Of a stretch of DNA of 64,000 bases, positions 30,727-42,478 are shown piece by piece. The translations under genes were made by a program, and so were the position numbers. Location: contig NZ_QAAE01000002.1 in assembly GCF_003046585.1 (NCBI RefSeq), positions 248,001 through 312,000 on the forward strand, written 5' to 3'. The notes under the pieces are model-generated. The model was not told the origin of the DNA. It saw only the letters and a list, made by a program, of their open reading frames with translations, and did no database searches. The first letter of the stretch is position 1; every line of letters starts with the position of its first letter. This DNA comes from Nitrosomonas aestuarii. GTDB lineage: Bacteria; Pseudomonadota; Gammaproteobacteria; Burkholderiales; Nitrosomonadaceae.

Positions 30727-32136
30727 CTACAAACTATAGTACAGATCAAATTCGACGGGATGTGTTGTTGCGCGTAGCAGCGTAACTTCTTCCATTTTAA
30801 GTTGAATATAAGCATCAATCATGTCATTGGTAAATACGCCGCCGCGAATCAGAAAGTCACGATCCTTGTCCAGATGGTGTAAAGCCTCATCTAATGAAGC
30901 GCAAGTACTGGGTACTTTTGCAGCTTCTTCCGGCGGTAGATCATAAAGATTTTTGTCCATTGGGTCACCCGGATGGATTTTGTTCTGAATACCATCGAGC
31001 CCCGCCATCATAAGCGCGGTGAATGCCAGATAGGGATTCGCGGATGGATCAGGAAAACGGACTTCTATACGGCGGCCTTTAGGGCTGCTGGAGTGGGGTA
31101 TGCGGATAGCCGCTGAGCGATTACTTGCAGAGTATGCCATATTAACAGGTGCTTCAAAACCCGCAACCAGCCGTTTATAAGAATTTGTGCCCGGGTTGGT
31201 GATTGCATTAAGCGCCTTGGCGTGTTTTAGAATCCCACCAATGTAAAACAATGCAACTTCAGATAAGCCGGCATAGCCGTTACCAGAGAATAAATTTTCC
31301 CCGTCTTTCCATATGGATTGATGAACATGCATGCCTGAGCCATTGTCACCTACAATGGGTTTGGGCATAAAAGTTGCTGTTTTGCCATAGGAATGGGCAA
31401 CATTATGTACCACGTACTTAAGCAATTGATTCCAGTCTGCACGTTTAACCAGGCTGTTAAATCGCGTGCCAATTTCGCACTGGCCTGCTGTTGCAACCTC
31501 ATGATGATGCACTTCTACAGGAATACCGAGTTGTTCCAGAGTCTCGCACATGCTCGAACGGATATTTTGCAGTGAATCTACAGGCGGCACTGGAAAGTAG
31601 CCGCCTTTAATGGCCGGACGATGCCCAATATTGCCGCTATCATATTTGATAACAGAGCTCCAGGCGGCTTCTTCAGATTCGATTTTAACGGAACATCCGG
31701 ACATATCAGTATGCCAATAAACCGAATCAAAAATAAAAAATTCCGGTTCTGGACCAAAATAGGCCACATCGCCAATACCGGTTGATTTGAGATAAATTTC
31801 ACCGCGCTTGGCAAGCGAGCGTGGATCGCGGCCATAGCCTTTACCATCCGCAGGTTCAACGACATCGCAGGTCATAATGAGCGTTGGGTCGTCCAAGAAC
31901 GGGTCCATATTAGCGCTTTCAGGATCCGGTATCAGGAGCATATCGGATGCCTGAATACTTTTCCAGCCAGCAATGGATGAGCCATCAAATGGATGACCAT
32001 CTTCAAATTTGTCTGCATCAAAGCTACAAGTCGGAATCGTAACATGTTGTTCTTTTCCATTTGTATCAGTAAAGCGCAAATCAACAAATTTAATTTTACT
32101 GTCTTGAATCAATTTCAAAACATCGACTATCGCCAT
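30727..32136 (-). CDS. glnA: Glutamine synthetase, type I
   Basis: 469 residues, the standard length for dodecameric GS-I. Motifs: [16 protein letters not shown] near the start, [15 protein letters not shown] in the active site, the ATP site [10 protein letters not shown], and the adenylylation loop [14 protein letters not shown] with its Tyr near residue 398. The enzyme joins ammonium to glutamate. In an ammonia oxidiser this is the main assimilation route. The Tyr implies control by GlnE. Confidence 0.98.
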   Translation of the reverse strand: MAIVDVLKLIQDSKIKFVDLRFTDTNGKEQHVTIPTCSFDADKFEDGHPFDGSSIAGWKSIQASDMLLIPDPESANMDPFLDDPTLIMTCDVVEPADGKGYGRDPRSLAKRGEIYLKSTGIGDVAYFGPEPEFFIFDSVYWHTDMSGCSVKIESEEAAWSSVIKYDSGNIGHRPAIKGGYFPVPPVDSLQNIRSSMCETLEQLGIPVEVHHHEVATAGQCEIGTRFNSLVKRADWNQLLKYVVHNVAHSYGKTATFMPKPIVGDNGSGMHVHQSIWKDGENLFSGNGYAGLSEVALFYIGGILKHAKALNAITNPGTNSYKRLVAGFEAPVNMAYSASNRSAAIRIPHSSSPKGRRIEVRFPDPSANPYLAFTALMMAGLDGIQNKIHPGDPMDKNLYDLPPEEAAKVPSTCASLDEALHHLDKDRDFLIRGGVFTNDMIDAYIQLKMEEVTLLRATTHPVEFDLYYSL

Positions 32137-32354
32137 TTTTTTCTCCAGGCATACAAGGTTATAAAACTAATATAAGAAATCATTTGACTGAATTATACCA
32201 GCACCGGCCAATTAAAAAATTTGAAACCACATGCGGCATGCTAAAAAGGCTCATCAGATTATTATTTGTAAACATATTTTGCGATAATGGCATTATTTCA
32301 GCAAGCTCGTTAGTCCTTTCGTTAACGTAAGCATTACATAATATTGGAAACAAA

Positions 32355-33806
32355 ATGGTGCCTTTCACACTGCCCAAAAAATTTGGCCTGATCGCGGGTG
32401 TTAGTTTGTTAGTAATGACTATTCTGTCGCCAGCCCCTGCGGAAATGTCTGAATCCGCGTGGCGTACTACGGGTGTTGCCATGTTACTGGCGATTTGGTG
32501 GGCTACCGAAGTTTTGCCGATACCGGTAACTTCGTTGCTGCCGGTTTTATTGTTTCCTGCGTTGGGTATCATGTCAATGGAGAACAGCACAGCGCCATAT
32601 GCTGCGCCTGCCATATTTTTGTTAATGGGTGGTTTTATTATTGCAACAGGACTTGCCAAATGGGATTTGCATCGTCGGATTGCATTGAATATTCTGATAC
32701 GCGTAGGCAATAGCCCAGCAGCGCTCATTGCTGGTTTTATGGGTACGACCGCTTTGATATCCATGTGGATCAGCAATACTGCCAGTACACTGATGATGAT
32801 TCCAATTGCATTGTCTCTGGCAGGAGAAATGGTTAAAGATGAAATTGATCAACATCACAAGTTTATTTTGTGTCTCATTTTGGGCATTGCCTATTCGGCC
32901 AGTATCGGTGGTCTTGGGACTATAATCGGTACGCCGCCTAATTTATTTGTGGTGAGTTTCATGCGGCAGAATTATGGCATCGATATCAGTTTTGTCGACT
33001 GGATGATGTTTGGCGTGCCCGTTGTCATCGTCATGACGACCCTGGCTTGGTGGGTGCTCACGAAGTGGACTTTTTCGTTTGATCTGCAGGGCGAAAAACT
33101 TTCAAAGAAAACTATCATTGAAGAACTCGAGAAACTGGGTAAGATGACGCAACCTGAGATGCGTATTACATATGTTTTTACGTTCGTCGCCATGGCCTGG
33201 ATACTGCGTGTGCCGGTACAGGAGCACTTTGAAGTTCTGTTATGGTTGAATGATGCCATGATTGCGGTTGGCGGCGCGGTGCTCATGTTTATTATTCCAG
33301 CGGGGCAGACTGTGCCCAAAAAAGTTACTGCGCTCATGGATTGGGAAAGTGCAAGCAAGATACCTTGGGGTGTGCTGTTACTATTCGGCGGCGGATTAAG
33401 CCTTGCAGAGGGAATAAAAAGTACTGGATTGGCTGATTGGATTGGTGCCGGTTTATCTGGCTTGCCGCATTTGGATTTGATTATCATGATGCTTGTGTTG
33501 GTAACGCTGGTGATTTTCTTGACAGAACTGACCAGTAATACTGCGACGACTGCTACTTTATTGCCGATTCTCGGTGTACTGGCCGTATCCAGCGGCATAG
33601 ACCCCATGTTGCTGTTCGCACCAACAGCACTAGCTGCCAGCTGCGCTTTTATGCTGCCGGTGGCGACTGCGCCGAATGCTGTTGTTTATTCGACAGGACA
33701 GGTAACCATTTCACAAATGGCTCATGCCGGTTTAAAGTTGAATCTGGTGGCTATCGTTGTGGTGACTGGATTATCTTATGCATTGATTCCATGGGTGTTT
33801 GGATGA
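32355..33806 (+). CDS. SLC13/DASS-family sodium:anion symporter
   Basis: 483 residues, about 11-12 helices. The two substrate-binding repeats are visible: MWISNTASTLMMIPIAL and TELTSNTATTATLLPILGV, both with the S-N-T motif, along with GTIIGTPPNLFVVSF. DASS carriers take up dicarboxylates, citrate, phosphate or sulfate with sodium. The substrate is not readable from sequence. It is divergent from glnA with about 220 bases between them. Confidence 0.92.
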   Translation: MVPFTLPKKFGLIAGVSLLVMTILSPAPAEMSESAWRTTGVAMLLAIWWATEVLPIPVTSLLPVLLFPALGIMSMENSTAPYAAPAIFLLMGGFIIATGLAKWDLHRRIALNILIRVGNSPAALIAGFMGTTALISMWISNTASTLMMIPIALSLAGEMVKDEIDQHHKFILCLILGIAYSASIGGLGTIIGTPPNLFVVSFMRQNYGIDISFVDWMMFGVPVVIVMTTLAWWVLTKWTFSFDLQGEKLSKKTIIEELEKLGKMTQPEMRITYVFTFVAMAWILRVPVQEHFEVLLWLNDAMIAVGGAVLMFIIPAGQTVPKKVTALMDWESASKIPWGVLLLFGGGLSLAEGIKSTGLADWIGAGLSGLPHLDLIIMMLVLVTLVIFLTELTSNTATTATLLPILGVLAVSSGIDPMLLFAPTALAASCAFMLPVATAPNAVVYSTGQVTISQMAHAGLKLNLVAIVVVTGLSYALIPWVFG

Positions 33807-33881
33807 AAATTTACACATTTGTCCGCAATGTATTAGTACTGTAAGCAATTAATAACAGAGAAAAATAAATCGTATCACCAC

Positions 33882-35684
33882 ATGTCAAGTGCACTCGATA
33901 TTCTCAAAGGTGTTTTTGGTTACCCTGCGTTTCGTGGGCAACAAGCAGCGGTTATTGCGCATCTTGCATCGGGGAACGATTGTCTGGTGCTGATGCCCAC
34001 AGGCGGTGGCAAGTCACTTTGTTATCAAATACCTGCTTTGCTGCGTAAAGGTGTGGCAATCATTGTTTCTCCATTAATTTCCCTCATGCAGAATCAGGTC
34101 GTGGCGCTTGGAGAAGTTGGCGTTCACGCCGCCGCGCTCAATTCTTCATTAACGTATGAAGAAGCGCAACTTGTAGAGCGGAAATTGCTCGCTGGTGAAT
34201 ATGATCTGCTTTATGTCGCACCGGAGCGCTTGTTGACAGAACGCTTTCTTGATTTGATTGCTCGTATGCCGTTGGCGCTGTTTGCCATTGATGAAGCACA
34301 TTGCGTATCGCAGTGGGGGCATGATTTTCGTCCCGAATACTGTCAGCTGAATGTTCTTCACGCACGTTTTCCCGATGTACCGCGCATTGCACTGACGGCA
34401 ACGGCTGATGCTGTCACGCAAAATGAAATCATTGAACGGCTGGTATTGCACAAAGCCAAAATTTTTATTTCAAGTTTTGACCGGCCCAACATTCACTACC
34501 AGATTATTGACAAGATCAACAGCAGACAGCAACTGCTTTCATTTATTCAGACTGAACATTCAGAAGATGCAGGTATCGTTTATTGCTTGTCGCGCAAAAA
34601 AGTGGAAGATATAACTGCTTGGCTAAATGCGCATGGTATTGTTGCACTTCCTTATCATGCGGGTATGAGTCCGCATCAGCGTTCGCAAAACCAGGATACG
34701 TTTCTCCGTGAAGAAAGTATTGTGATGGTTGCAACCATTGCTTTTGGTATGGGGATAGATAAACCGGACGTGCGTTTTGTTGCGCATCTGGATATGCCCA
34801 AAAGCATTGAAGGCTACTATCAGGAAACGGGACGTGCAGGCCGTGACGGACAGAAAGCCAACGCCTGGATGGCTTATGGCCTGAATGATGTGATTCAACA
34901 ACGCCGCATGATCGAAGAATCTGAGGCACAAAAACAATTCAAACAGGCCGCAGCCAGAAAACTTGAAGCCATGCTGGCTTTTTGTGAAACAACCACATGC
35001 CGTCGTGCTTATTTACTGGATTATTTTGGCGAGAAGGTTGCTTTCAAGGCTTGCGGAAACTGTGATGTCTGCTTGAGTCCGCCCGATACCTGGGATGCCA
35101 CCATTGCGGTTCAAAAAGCATTGTCCTGTGTTTATCGCACCGGGCAACAGTTTGGCGCTGGGCATTTAATTGACGTTTTGCGCGGAAATGATACTGCCCG
35201 CGTCAAGCAATGGCATCATCAGCAAGTCAGCACATTCGGAATCGGTCGGGATTTATCGGTTAAAGCCTGGCGCGCAATATTCAGGCAACTGATAGCGCTC
35301 GGTTTATTAACTACTGACAGCGAAGGTTATGGTTCTCTGTGCCTCACGGATGCCAGTCGCACAGTGCTAAAGGGGCAACAAAAGATTTTTTTGCGTCAAC
35401 TGACTGAGCGCAGTCCACGCTTGCGCAAGAAACAACTGAACGATGATTTTCCGATACTGGACCCAGCGGCACAGCAACTTTGGGAGCAATTACGCAACTG
35501 GCGAACTAAAACAGCCCGAGAACATGGTGTGCCCACATATGTTATTTTCCATGATGCGACATTACGGGAACTAGTGCGTTTGTGTCCGCAAACGGCAGAT
35601 GAATTACGTCAGATTACAGGTGTTGGTGTACATAAACTGGACAGATATGGCGATCATTTAATCGAAATTCTACGCAACGGATAG
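33882..35684 (+). CDS. recQ: ATP-dependent DNA helicase RecQ
   Basis: 600 residues. Walker [17 protein letters not shown] near residue 40, DEAH box [19 protein letters not shown] near 136, and the helicase motif [12 protein letters not shown] near 310. The RQC zinc cysteines are in [18 protein letters not shown] and CGNCDVC, and the C-terminus is an HRDC domain. RecQ unwinds recombination intermediates and blocked forks. Complete in all parts. Confidence 0.97.
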   Translation: MSSALDILKGVFGYPAFRGQQAAVIAHLASGNDCLVLMPTGGGKSLCYQIPALLRKGVAIIVSPLISLMQNQVVALGEVGVHAAALNSSLTYEEAQLVERKLLAGEYDLLYVAPERLLTERFLDLIARMPLALFAIDEAHCVSQWGHDFRPEYCQLNVLHARFPDVPRIALTATADAVTQNEIIERLVLHKAKIFISSFDRPNIHYQIIDKINSRQQLLSFIQTEHSEDAGIVYCLSRKKVEDITAWLNAHGIVALPYHAGMSPHQRSQNQDTFLREESIVMVATIAFGMGIDKPDVRFVAHLDMPKSIEGYYQETGRAGRDGQKANAWMAYGLNDVIQQRRMIEESEAQKQFKQAAARKLEAMLAFCETTTCRRAYLLDYFGEKVAFKACGNCDVCLSPPDTWDATIAVQKALSCVYRTGQQFGAGHLIDVLRGNDTARVKQWHHQQVSTFGIGRDLSVKAWRAIFRQLIALGLLTTDSEGYGSLCLTDASRTVLKGQQKIFLRQLTERSPRLRKKQLNDDFPILDPAAQQLWEQLRNWRTKTAREHGVPTYVIFHDATLRELVRLCPQTADELRQITGVGVHKLDRYGDHLIEILRNG

Positions 35685-36018
35685 TCTCCGTGCGTTTATT
35701 GGAGCGACTAATAAACAATAAATTATTAAATATAATCAATAGATAATTTTGTTTATCCATAAAACAATCTGTATGACAAATACAATCCACCGTTTGCTAT
35801 AGGCGAAAAAACAACAATTGTGTTGCACAAATGCAACATGTTGGGCGCTATATATAAAAAAAAGATTTGTTTTTCTTGCAGGAATGCACTGTGTTGGGCA
35901 CAATCCAATCAAACCTTCCGAGTTGGGAGGTCAAAGAAAAGCGGGGTGCATTCCACCGGAGCAAAGTTGGGTTTATTGTTGACCCCCTGTCGTTTAAACA
36001 TTAAAGGAGAACTTCCCT
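35685..36018. other. Leader region of the porin gene
   Basis: About 330 bases. Two short, imperfectly repeated stretches with TGTTGGGC are seen near 35838 and 35890. An AAAGGAG ribosome-binding site precedes the ATG. The porin promoter must lie here; no confident -10/-35 pair could be chosen. Confidence 0.4.
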
Positions 36019-37239
36019 ATGAAGAAGAAGCTTATTTCGTTAGCAGTTGCCGGTGCGCTTGCAACACCAATGGTTGCGTCAGCACAAGGAACTAGTGTCA
36101 CCATGTTTGGTAGTGCCCAAGCTGAATATTCTACAGTCGATTTCGATGGTCTAACCAGTCAGGCACAAATCGGTGATGAAACAGGTCGTTCTAGATGGGG
36201 CGTGCATGTTATTGAGCAACTTGGCGGTGGACTGAAAGCAAAAGCTCACCTTGAATTTGGTTTTAACACAGGTAATGGTGACTTGGGCGTTGCACGTGAG
36301 CGCTGGGTTGCCCTGGCCAATGACGCTTGGGGTGAAGTTAAATTTGGTCGCGTTCAATCCCCATTCAAGGATTTCGCAGGCGGTCAAACCATTGATCCAT
36401 TTGCGTATACATCTCTTCAGGCAGCGGGAAGCGGCGGTACGATGACTGCTTCAGCAAATGGTATGGGTTCAGGCGCACAAGGCTTTGTTAACAGCGCGGC
36501 CCGTTATGATTCACCAACTGTTGAAGGCTTTTCATTTGCAGCTTTATTGATGCCAGGTGATTCAAATAATCTTGATCCTATATTAGGTGGCGGTATCCCT
36601 AATTCCAACAACCTTACTTCTAGCAGCACGAGTGGTGGTGAAGATGGTGAATGGGATTTTCAAGTCGCTGGTAAATATGAAGCCAATATAGCTGACCATA
36701 ACATTGGTGTATTTGGTGGTTATTCCAGAGACAATATCAGTACTAATCAAAAAGCGTTTCAAGGCGTTGGTGCTGATGACGAAGAAATCTGGCGTGGCGG
36801 TGCTTCATGGAGCTTTCAAAACTTCCGTATCAGCGGTCAGTATGAAAACGTCAATAACGCCAGTATAAATGGTGCTGCTTCTTGTACTACAGCAGCGGCA
36901 TTAGGAGCAACAGCTGCAGGTGGTGCAAATAATGGCGCCGGACGTGGTCAATGTAATTCAGCCATGAACGTGAATGGTGACGGACACCTGTGGTTTGTTG
37001 GCGGTGAATATGCGCTCGGTAATACCCGCTTACTTGCGCAAGGTGGTATGAGTGAAGCCGATGCAACAACAGCGGCTGTAAAACGCGAGATGAGCACCTT
37101 TACAGTGGGTGCAATTCATAACCTGAGCAAACGTTCCAGCCTGTTCGGTGGTTATCAACGTAACATGATAGATAACAGTACTGCTAGCGGCTTTAGAGAT
37201 AGCAACGTTTATACTGTCGGTATGCGTCACGATTTCTAA
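36019..37239 (+). CDS. Gram-negative porin (betaproteobacterial type)
   Basis: 406 residues. Signal peptide LISLAVAGALATPMVASAQ, then SVTMFGSAQAEYSTVDFDG and WGEVKFGRVQSPFKDF, both typical of the trimeric 16-strand porins of this class. It ends in VYTVGMRHDF with terminal Phe. General diffusion of small solutes across the outer membrane, probably abundant. A strong palindromic terminator follows. Confidence 0.93.
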   Translation: MKKKLISLAVAGALATPMVASAQGTSVTMFGSAQAEYSTVDFDGLTSQAQIGDETGRSRWGVHVIEQLGGGLKAKAHLEFGFNTGNGDLGVARERWVALANDAWGEVKFGRVQSPFKDFAGGQTIDPFAYTSLQAAGSGGTMTASANGMGSGAQGFVNSAARYDSPTVEGFSFAALLMPGDSNNLDPILGGGIPNSNNLTSSSTSGGEDGEWDFQVAGKYEANIADHNIGVFGGYSRDNISTNQKAFQGVGADDEEIWRGGASWSFQNFRISGQYENVNNASINGAASCTTAAALGATAAGGANNGAGRGQCNSAMNVNGDGHLWFVGGEYALGNTRLLAQGGMSEADATTAAVKREMSTFTVGAIHNLSKRSSLFGGYQRNMIDNSTASGFRDSNVYTVGMRHDF

Positions 37240-37253
37240 ACCTGAGTAGACTT

Positions 37254-37287
37254 CAACAAAAAAGGCACCTAGGTGCCTTTTTTGTTG
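37254..37287 (+). terminator. Terminator of the porin gene
   Basis: Perfect 34-base palindrome, centre at GCACCTAGGTGC, with six A bases on one side and six T bases on the other. A textbook rho-independent terminator that can act in both directions. Confidence 0.9.
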
Positions 37288-37532
37288 TCTATGAGAAATT
37301 TTCAGTGACTACGGATTCAACGCTGCACTCAAATAAACAAATAATTGACCTCCATCTGGCAGTGACGTAGAGTTAACAAATGGTTATTTCGGGTACTTGC
37401 TTTACCTTGATCAGATAAATTTAATTAAAACATCCTACAACACTTCAGCTTAACAAAATATTCAATATAAGCACTGGAAAAAATAATCCAGATTAAGTAA
37501 ATCTATAAAGACCTAAGGGAGACTCGCTCGCT

Positions 37533-37982
37533 ATGAGTATGAAGAAATGGACGAAGGAAGAACTGATCTCGACAAGAGATAATCTAGAAGCATGGAGCAG
37601 TCGAGATCAAAAATCGGGTAGTAAAATGTGGCATTTTACAGCGTTTCTGGGCGCTTTCGCTGTTTCGACCGGAATCGCCTTTATTTTTTTCGATGGCGTG
37701 GATGTACTCAATGTGCTTTTAATCGTTATGGGTTCACTCACCTGTCTTGCCTGGTATAAAAGTGAGAAGCGGCGCAAGGATAATCAGACTTTTCTTTCTG
37801 AGATCAACAAGGAATTGAAACAACGTGAGAAGAAAACTACCAAATCCAAAGCAAAACCTGATGACAGTGAAAATAATAAAAAAGAATGTGGCAGTGATCA
37901 AAATAAGACAATCGAAGAGAGTGCTGTAAAGATGAATCCACAGGTTATGGACAGCGGAGTTGAGAAAGAAACCAAAAACTAA
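37533..37982 (+). CDS. Small membrane protein with charged tail, unknown
   Basis: 149 residues. Two hydrophobic helices near residues 32-52 and 58-73 lie between a charged N-terminus and a long highly charged C-terminal tail rich in K, E, D and N (about 70 residues). The looks of a 2TM protein. No family recognised. The promoter seems to lie in the AT-rich gap after the porin. Confidence 0.65.
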   Translation: MSMKKWTKEELISTRDNLEAWSSRDQKSGSKMWHFTAFLGAFAVSTGIAFIFFDGVDVLNVLLIVMGSLTCLAWYKSEKRRKDNQTFLSEINKELKQREKKTTKSKAKPDDSENNKKECGSDQNKTIEESAVKMNPQVMDSGVEKETKN

Positions 37983-38315
37983 GCTTGTTTTAAATGAAAA
38001 ATCAATGTGCAACTAGGTATAACTTAGGATACGCTCAAGCAACTGGAAGCATATGGATTGATCAGTTTGAAAACGTACGGACTTATTAAAAAGAAATTTG
38101 GAAAACATACGCGTCTTTGTTATTTGGCAAAACTATTAAAATCAGCTCTGCTGATGAGGTGAAAAATGAGCTGGATTTAGTGTACTTGAATCCGCGGAGA
38201 ACCAAGCCCTCTATGAATATGTGATTCGTCGTTGGTTGAATCGGATTATCTGCTGTCTTCAATGTCAATTGATCAAAAAAATCTGGACAAACCTGAAAAC
38301 GCACGGCCTTCAATT
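37983..38315. other. Gap between the 2TM gene and glycerate kinase
   Basis: About 330 bases between two converging genes. A frame with one stop near 38085 reads on the plus strand as if part of an older gene (GKTIKISSADEVKNELDLV), but no family is recognised. No terminator was seen. Confidence 0.35.
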
Positions 38316-39596
38316 CTACAGGATTAGTATTGCGCGGTAGTCATTGACATTAGTATAGGTTGGCCCCGTAATCACTAGATCCCCCAGCTTTTCAAAAAAA
38401 CCATACGCATTATTGTCAGCTAGAAATACATCCGCTTTAATGTCGGCGTTCTGTGCACGTACCAAAGATTCAGGCGTTATTATCGCGCCTGCGTTATTAC
38501 CGGAACCATCCACGCCATCCGTATCGCATGCCAGTGCAAAAACACCCTCTAGTCCATTAAGCGCAATCAACAGCGACAGTAAAAACTCTGAGTTACGTCC
38601 GCCACGCCCGTTTCCTTTGATAGTCACTGTGGTCTCACCACCTGACAGCAAAGCAATGGGTGGTTTCAGTAAATCAGGATGTTGACGGATTTCTTTGATT
38701 AATGCCGCATAGACTTTTGCAACTTCACGTGCTTCACCGGTCACAGTATCTCCCAGTATCAAAGCATGCATATTCATATTCTGAAAATAGTCTTTCGCTG
38801 CTGCCAGTGACTGGTGTGCGCTCGCTATCACCAAGTTTTCAACGCGTTTAAAAATTGCAGATCCGGGTTTGGGCGTCTCATCCAGTTGATGCAGGCTTCC
38901 TGCCTTGAGTATGCTTTGAATGTTGGGTGGCACATTGAGGTGATAACGTTCCAGTACGGCGAGTGCATCTGAAAAATGCGTTGGATCCGGTGCACAGGGT
39001 CCGGAAGCGATATGCGTGGGATCATCACCGGTAACATCGGAAATAATGAGTGCGCGCACGGGTGCTTTGCAGGCAGCCGCAAGTCGGCCACCTTGTATAC
39101 TTGATACATGTTTACGCACGGTATTGATTTCCTGAATGCTGGCACCGCACAGTAAAAGCTGTTTTGTCAGTTTTTGGAGATCAGATAATGCAATGCCAGC
39201 CAGTGGCAGCGTTAATAAACTTGAGCCTCCACCGCTGAATAAACAAAGCAATAAATCCTGTTCGGACAATCGTTTAACCTGTTCCAGTATGGCCTTCGCA
39301 GCTTGCATGCCCTTATGATCCGGTAAGGGGTGGCCGCCTTCGATGATTTTGATTCGGTGCGTAGGCAACCCATGCCCGTAGCGCGTGATAACAATCCCAT
39401 CAAGTGTTCTATTCTCAGGCCAGTTCTTCTCTAACGCTAAAGCCATGGCTGCAGATGCTTTACCTGCGCCGGCGACAAAGGTACGTCCGTTAGGTAAGTC
39501 AAATGAATCAGTCAAATAATGCGGCACAACATGGGCTGGATCGGCTGCACTGACGGCTGCTCGGAAGCTTTCCAGCAGGCATGTGCGTGGATTCAT
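38316..39596 (-). CDS. Glycerate 2-kinase / hydroxypyruvate reductase, MOFRL type
   Basis: 426 residues. Family motifs: [37 protein letters not shown] and [13 protein letters not shown]. The class is named glycerate kinase type 2 (GckA/TtuD) and makes 2-phosphoglycerate from D-glycerate with ATP. Its ATG overlaps the uvrA stop by four bases (ATGA), so it is translated with uvrA. A D-2-hydroxyacid dehydrogenase at 51665 could supply the glycerate. Confidence 0.88.
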   Translation of the reverse strand: MNPRTCLLESFRAAVSAADPAHVVPHYLTDSFDLPNGRTFVAGAGKASAAMALALEKNWPENRTLDGIVITRYGHGLPTHRIKIIEGGHPLPDHKGMQAAKAILEQVKRLSEQDLLLCLFSGGGSSLLTLPLAGIALSDLQKLTKQLLLCGASIQEINTVRKHVSSIQGGRLAAACKAPVRALIISDVTGDDPTHIASGPCAPDPTHFSDALAVLERYHLNVPPNIQSILKAGSLHQLDETPKPGSAIFKRVENLVIASAHQSLAAAKDYFQNMNMHALILGDTVTGEAREVAKVYAALIKEIRQHPDLLKPPIALLSGGETTVTIKGNGRGGRNSEFLLSLLIALNGLEGVFALACDTDGVDGSGNNAGAIITPESLVRAQNADIKADVFLADNNAYGFFEKLGDLVITGPTYTNVNDYRAILIL

Positions 39597-42412
39597 TTTT
39601 TTAGAATAACTTGCAAGTATTTTCCGGTAAAACTGTTGCTATTCATTGCGACATCTTCAGGCGTGCCTTCAGCTACAATACGTCCACCGCCATCACCCCC
39701 TTCCGGACCCAGATCGATTATCCAGTCTGCAGTTTTTATAACATCCAGGTTATGTTCGATGACAACGACAGTATTACCGTGATCGCGCAGCCTGTGCAGC
39801 ACTTTTAACAATAAATCGATATCCTGAAAATGCAAGCCTGTTGTCGGTTCATCGAGTATATATAAAGTGCGGCCGGTATCACGCTTTGACAGTTCCAGTG
39901 ACAATTTGACACGCTGTGCTTCACCACCGGACAATGTTGTCGCAGATTGACCCAGCGTAATGTAACCTAACCCAACATCCAGTAATGTCTGCAGCTTTCT
40001 TGCAACAATCGGTACCGGACTGAAAAATTCAGATGCATTTTCCACTGTCATTTGAAGTATCTCACTGATATTTTTACCTTTGTACTGAATTTCCAGGGTT
40101 TCACGGTTATAGCGCTTGCCATGACAAACATCGCATGTTACATAGATATCCGGAAGAAAATGCATTTCGACCTTGATTACTCCGTCACCCTGACAGGCTT
40201 CGCAACGGCCGCCTTTGACATTGAATGAAAAACGGCCCGGTGCATAGCCACGTTCACGCGCCTGCGGTACACCAGCAAACAATTCCCGAACTGGTGTAAA
40301 CAACCCGGTATATGTCGCCGGATTCGAACGCGGAGTGCGTCCAATGGGACTTTGATCCATGTTGATTACTTTATCAAAAAATTCCAGACCTGCAATGTGT
40401 TGATAAGGTGCTGGCTGCGCCACGCTGGCATAGAGATGCTGCGAAACAGCACGATGCAGAGTTTCATTAATAAGCGTTGATTTTCCAGAACCGGAAACTC
40501 CCGTTATACAAACGAATAACCCAACAGGCAGGTTTAGTTGTATTTCTTTTAAATTATTACCTGAGGCGCCTTCAATACGTAATATCCTGTTTTGACTCGG
40601 CGCAGTACGCTGTTCCGGAATATCTATCGATAATCTGCCGGAAAGATACGCGCCCGTCAGGGATTCTGGATCGGCCTGAATAGCTTTGGGTCCGCCTTGT
40701 GCAATAACCAAACCACCGTGTTCGCCCGCACCAGGGCCCATATCGACAACATAATCTGCAATCTGGATGGCATCTTCATCATGCTCGACGACAATCACGC
40801 TATTGCCAAGATCGCGCAAATGCTTGAGTGTATTGAGCAGCCGGCCATTGTCTCTCTGGTGCAATCCGATGGACGGTTCATCAAGCACATACATGACGCC
40901 TGTCAGGCCTGAACCGATTTGGCTGGCAAGCCGTATGCGCTGAGATTCGCCGCCGGATAGCGTGTCTGCGGAGCGATCAAGCGACAAATAATCTAGGCCG
41001 ACATTATTTAAAAATTGCAGTCTACTGGAAATTTCTTTGACAATTCTTTCAGCAATTGATTGTTTGTGTCCTGGTAATACCAGCTGATCGAAAAACGCTA
41101 CGGTTTGCTTGAGCGGTAACGCACTGACTTCATAGATTGCTTTAGAACCCACAAATACATGGCGTGCTGACGTGCACAACCGTGTGCCCAGACAATCTGG
41201 ACAGGTTGTAGCATTAAGATATTTGCCAAGCTCTTCACGTACCGTTTGTGATTCGGTTTCCCGGTAACGCCTGGTTAGATTTGGGATAATGCCTTCGAAG
41301 GGATGTTTCTGACGGCTTTTCTTGCCACCCTCATTGAGATAAGTAAACTGAATTTTCTCCTGTCCCGAGCCTTGTAGAATAATAGACTGAATGTCCGTAC
41401 TCAGATTTTCAAAGGGTGTTTCAATATCAAAATCATAATGTTTGGCAAGACTGGTCAGCAACTGAAAGTAAAATTGATTGCGCCGGTCCCAGTTTTTTAC
41501 CGCACCTGATGCCAGTGATAAATGCGGAAACGCCACTACTCGCGCCGGATCAAAAAAGGTGACTTGACCTAGGCCATCGCACCGCTGGCAGGCGCCCAGC
41601 GGATTGTTGAATGAAAACAGTCGAGGTTCAAGTTCGGAAAGTGAATAATTGCAGACTGGGCAGCTGAATTTGGCTGAAAAAAGATGTTCCTGTTCACTGT
41701 CCATTTCCACAGCCAGCGTACGTCCATCAGCATGCCGCAGCGCAACTTCAAATGATTCGGCTAATCGTTGCTTTGCATCCAGAGACACTTTCAGGCGATC
41801 GATAACTACTTCTACAGTGTGCTTTTTATTTTTTTGCAGTTTGGGCAGATCGTCTATATCATACACCTGACCGTCGATACGCAGCCGAATGAATCCTTGT
41901 GCGCGTAATTCATCAAATAAGTCAGTGTATTCTCCCTTGCGCTCTATAATCAGGGGCGACAGAATCATCAGGCGTGTTCCGGCGGGCAGTTCGAGCACAT
42001 GATCGACCATCTGGGAAACACTTTGTGCTGTCAGGGTGATATGATGCTCTGGACATTGCGGGTCACCCACACGGGCAAACAGCAGGCGCAGATAATCATG
42101 AATTTCTGTTACAGTGCCAACTGTTGACCTCGGATTATGCGAAGTGGCTTTTTGTTCTATGGCAATGGCTGGGGAGAGGCCCTCGATCGAATCGACATCG
42201 GGTTTTTCCATTAACTGCAGAAACTGTCTGGCGTATGCGGAAAGTGATTCCACATAACGTCGCTGTCCTTCTGCATAAAGTGTATCGAACGCAAGTGAGG
42301 ATTTTCCGGATCCGGACAGTCCGGTAATTACAATGAGCTTGTTACGCGGCAGATCAAGATTGATATTTTTCAGATTGTGGGTGCGCGCACCGCGGATTCT
42401 AATAAATTCCAT
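39593..42412 (-). CDS. uvrA: UvrABC excinuclease subunit A
   Basis: 939 residues, standard length. Two ABC ATPase units: Walker [16 protein letters not shown] near residue 31 and [15 protein letters not shown] near 640, with signature [15 protein letters not shown] and [18 protein letters not shown]. Zinc fingers [19 protein letters not shown] and [20 protein letters not shown] are present. UvrA recognises bulky lesions for nucleotide excision repair. It starts about 66 bases from the divergent MFS gene. Confidence 0.98.
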   Translation of the reverse strand: MEFIRIRGARTHNLKNINLDLPRNKLIVITGLSGSGKSSLAFDTLYAEGQRRYVESLSAYARQFLQLMEKPDVDSIEGLSPAIAIEQKATSHNPRSTVGTVTEIHDYLRLLFARVGDPQCPEHHITLTAQSVSQMVDHVLELPAGTRLMILSPLIIERKGEYTDLFDELRAQGFIRLRIDGQVYDIDDLPKLQKNKKHTVEVVIDRLKVSLDAKQRLAESFEVALRHADGRTLAVEMDSEQEHLFSAKFSCPVCNYSLSELEPRLFSFNNPLGACQRCDGLGQVTFFDPARVVAFPHLSLASGAVKNWDRRNQFYFQLLTSLAKHYDFDIETPFENLSTDIQSIILQGSGQEKIQFTYLNEGGKKSRQKHPFEGIIPNLTRRYRETESQTVREELGKYLNATTCPDCLGTRLCTSARHVFVGSKAIYEVSALPLKQTVAFFDQLVLPGHKQSIAERIVKEISSRLQFLNNVGLDYLSLDRSADTLSGGESQRIRLASQIGSGLTGVMYVLDEPSIGLHQRDNGRLLNTLKHLRDLGNSVIVVEHDEDAIQIADYVVDMGPGAGEHGGLVIAQGGPKAIQADPESLTGAYLSGRLSIDIPEQRTAPSQNRILRIEGASGNNLKEIQLNLPVGLFVCITGVSGSGKSTLINETLHRAVSQHLYASVAQPAPYQHIAGLEFFDKVINMDQSPIGRTPRSNPATYTGLFTPVRELFAGVPQARERGYAPGRFSFNVKGGRCEACQGDGVIKVEMHFLPDIYVTCDVCHGKRYNRETLEIQYKGKNISEILQMTVENASEFFSPVPIVARKLQTLLDVGLGYITLGQSATTLSGGEAQRVKLSLELSKRDTGRTLYILDEPTTGLHFQDIDLLLKVLHRLRDHGNTVVVIEHNLDVIKTADWIIDLGPEGGDGGGRIVAEGTPEDVAMNSNSFTGKYLQVILKK

Positions 42413-42478
42413 TGGCTATCTATGTACGAGTCAACCTGATAATATACCCAACTTTTTAGAAAACACATAACCCGATTT

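Noticed and set aside
37983..38315. Possible old gene in the gap before glycerate kinase
   Set aside because: Stops interrupt it and no family was recognised, so it is only noted as a gap.
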